A stretch of 61,489 nucleotides of DNA, from contig JBBATH010000020.1 in NCBI GenBank assembly GCA_040398845.1, positions 1 to 61,489 of the forward strand. The letters run 5' to 3'. The position numbers and the translations under genes are program-made. The notes beneath the pieces were generated by a model, which was not told the origin of the DNA, did not search any database, and saw only the letters and a program-made list of their open reading frames with translations. Of the stretch, positions 61,440 to 61,489 are shown one piece after another. Every line of letters begins with the position of its first letter. Position 1 is the stretch's first letter. Source of the DNA: WLND01 sp040398845 (lineage in GTDB: Bacteria; Actinomycetota; Actinomycetes; S36-B12).

Positions 61440-61489
61440 GACACGCGTGTAAATAAGTCGGTCATATAGGTGTGGTGCCGGTAGTCTTG

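Overview
The window reads as a chromosome segment of a moderately high-GC actinobacterium (Actinomycetota). The signs are GTG starts, ATGA/GTGA-coupled operons, lipobox lipoproteins, a Tat-exported multicopper oxidase, a Pat/HisC2-type aminotransferase close to the mycobacterial one, an actinobacterial SdhC-SdhA-SdhB complex, and several genes whose -10 box sits so close to the start codon that the mRNA would be leaderless. I see no rRNA, tRNA, CRISPR array, transposase or phage module, and no gene-free stretch longer than about 280 bases.

Layout. 0-3 kb: two divergent lipoproteins, one built of repeated cysteine modules and one papain-like with an acidic repeat tail, plus a partial Pro/Gly-repeat protein. 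3-7.7 kb: ketoacid CoA-transferase, aromatic aminotransferase, IclR regulator and acetyl-CoA acetyltransferase. 7.8-11.6 kb: a rhamnulose-type operon (SDR, rhamnulokinase, class II aldolase, SDR). 11.8-16.6 kb: a VapBC-like pair, a VWA protein, a multicopper oxidase, a mutarotase-like protein and a small P-loop kinase. 16.8-24.1 kb: a LacI-controlled sugar operon with a PfkB kinase, an FGGY kinase, a LacD/YihT-type aldolase and a ribose/fructose-type ABC importer. 24.4-33.6 kb: malate and isocitrate dehydrogenases, a secreted protein, TesB, a CorC-like protein, TrpS, a D,D-carboxypeptidase and a semialdehyde dehydrogenase. 33.8-38.9 kb: sdhCAB coupled to a methylmalonyl-CoA mutase catalytic subunit. 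38.9-46.9 kb: nucleoside uptake and breakdown (hydrolase, BmpA, ATPase, two permeases, cytidine deaminase, pyrimidine phosphorylase). 47-50.7 kb: small genes, a LuxR regulator, a frameshifted glycoside hydrolase, a gene containing a G14 tract and an XRE regulator. 50.7-53.9 kb: MoxR-DUF58-membrane protein. 53.9-61.4 kb: a cell-surface glycan cluster (RgpF-WbsX fusion, DUF4214-FkbM, three glycosyltransferases), whose last two genes are AT-richer; the final one is truncated.

How the genes fit together. The 16.8-24.1 kb operon could import a sugar, phosphorylate it twice and split it to triose phosphates. The mutase next to sdhCAB could feed succinyl-CoA/succinate into succinate dehydrogenase, near mdh and icd. 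The nucleoside block forms a contiguous uptake and salvage unit. The most unusual items are the phase-variation-like G14 tract, the LacI operon with its twin 14-bp operators, the 23-bp hairpin ahead of sdhC, the modular lipoprotein pair and the multi-domain glycan proteins.
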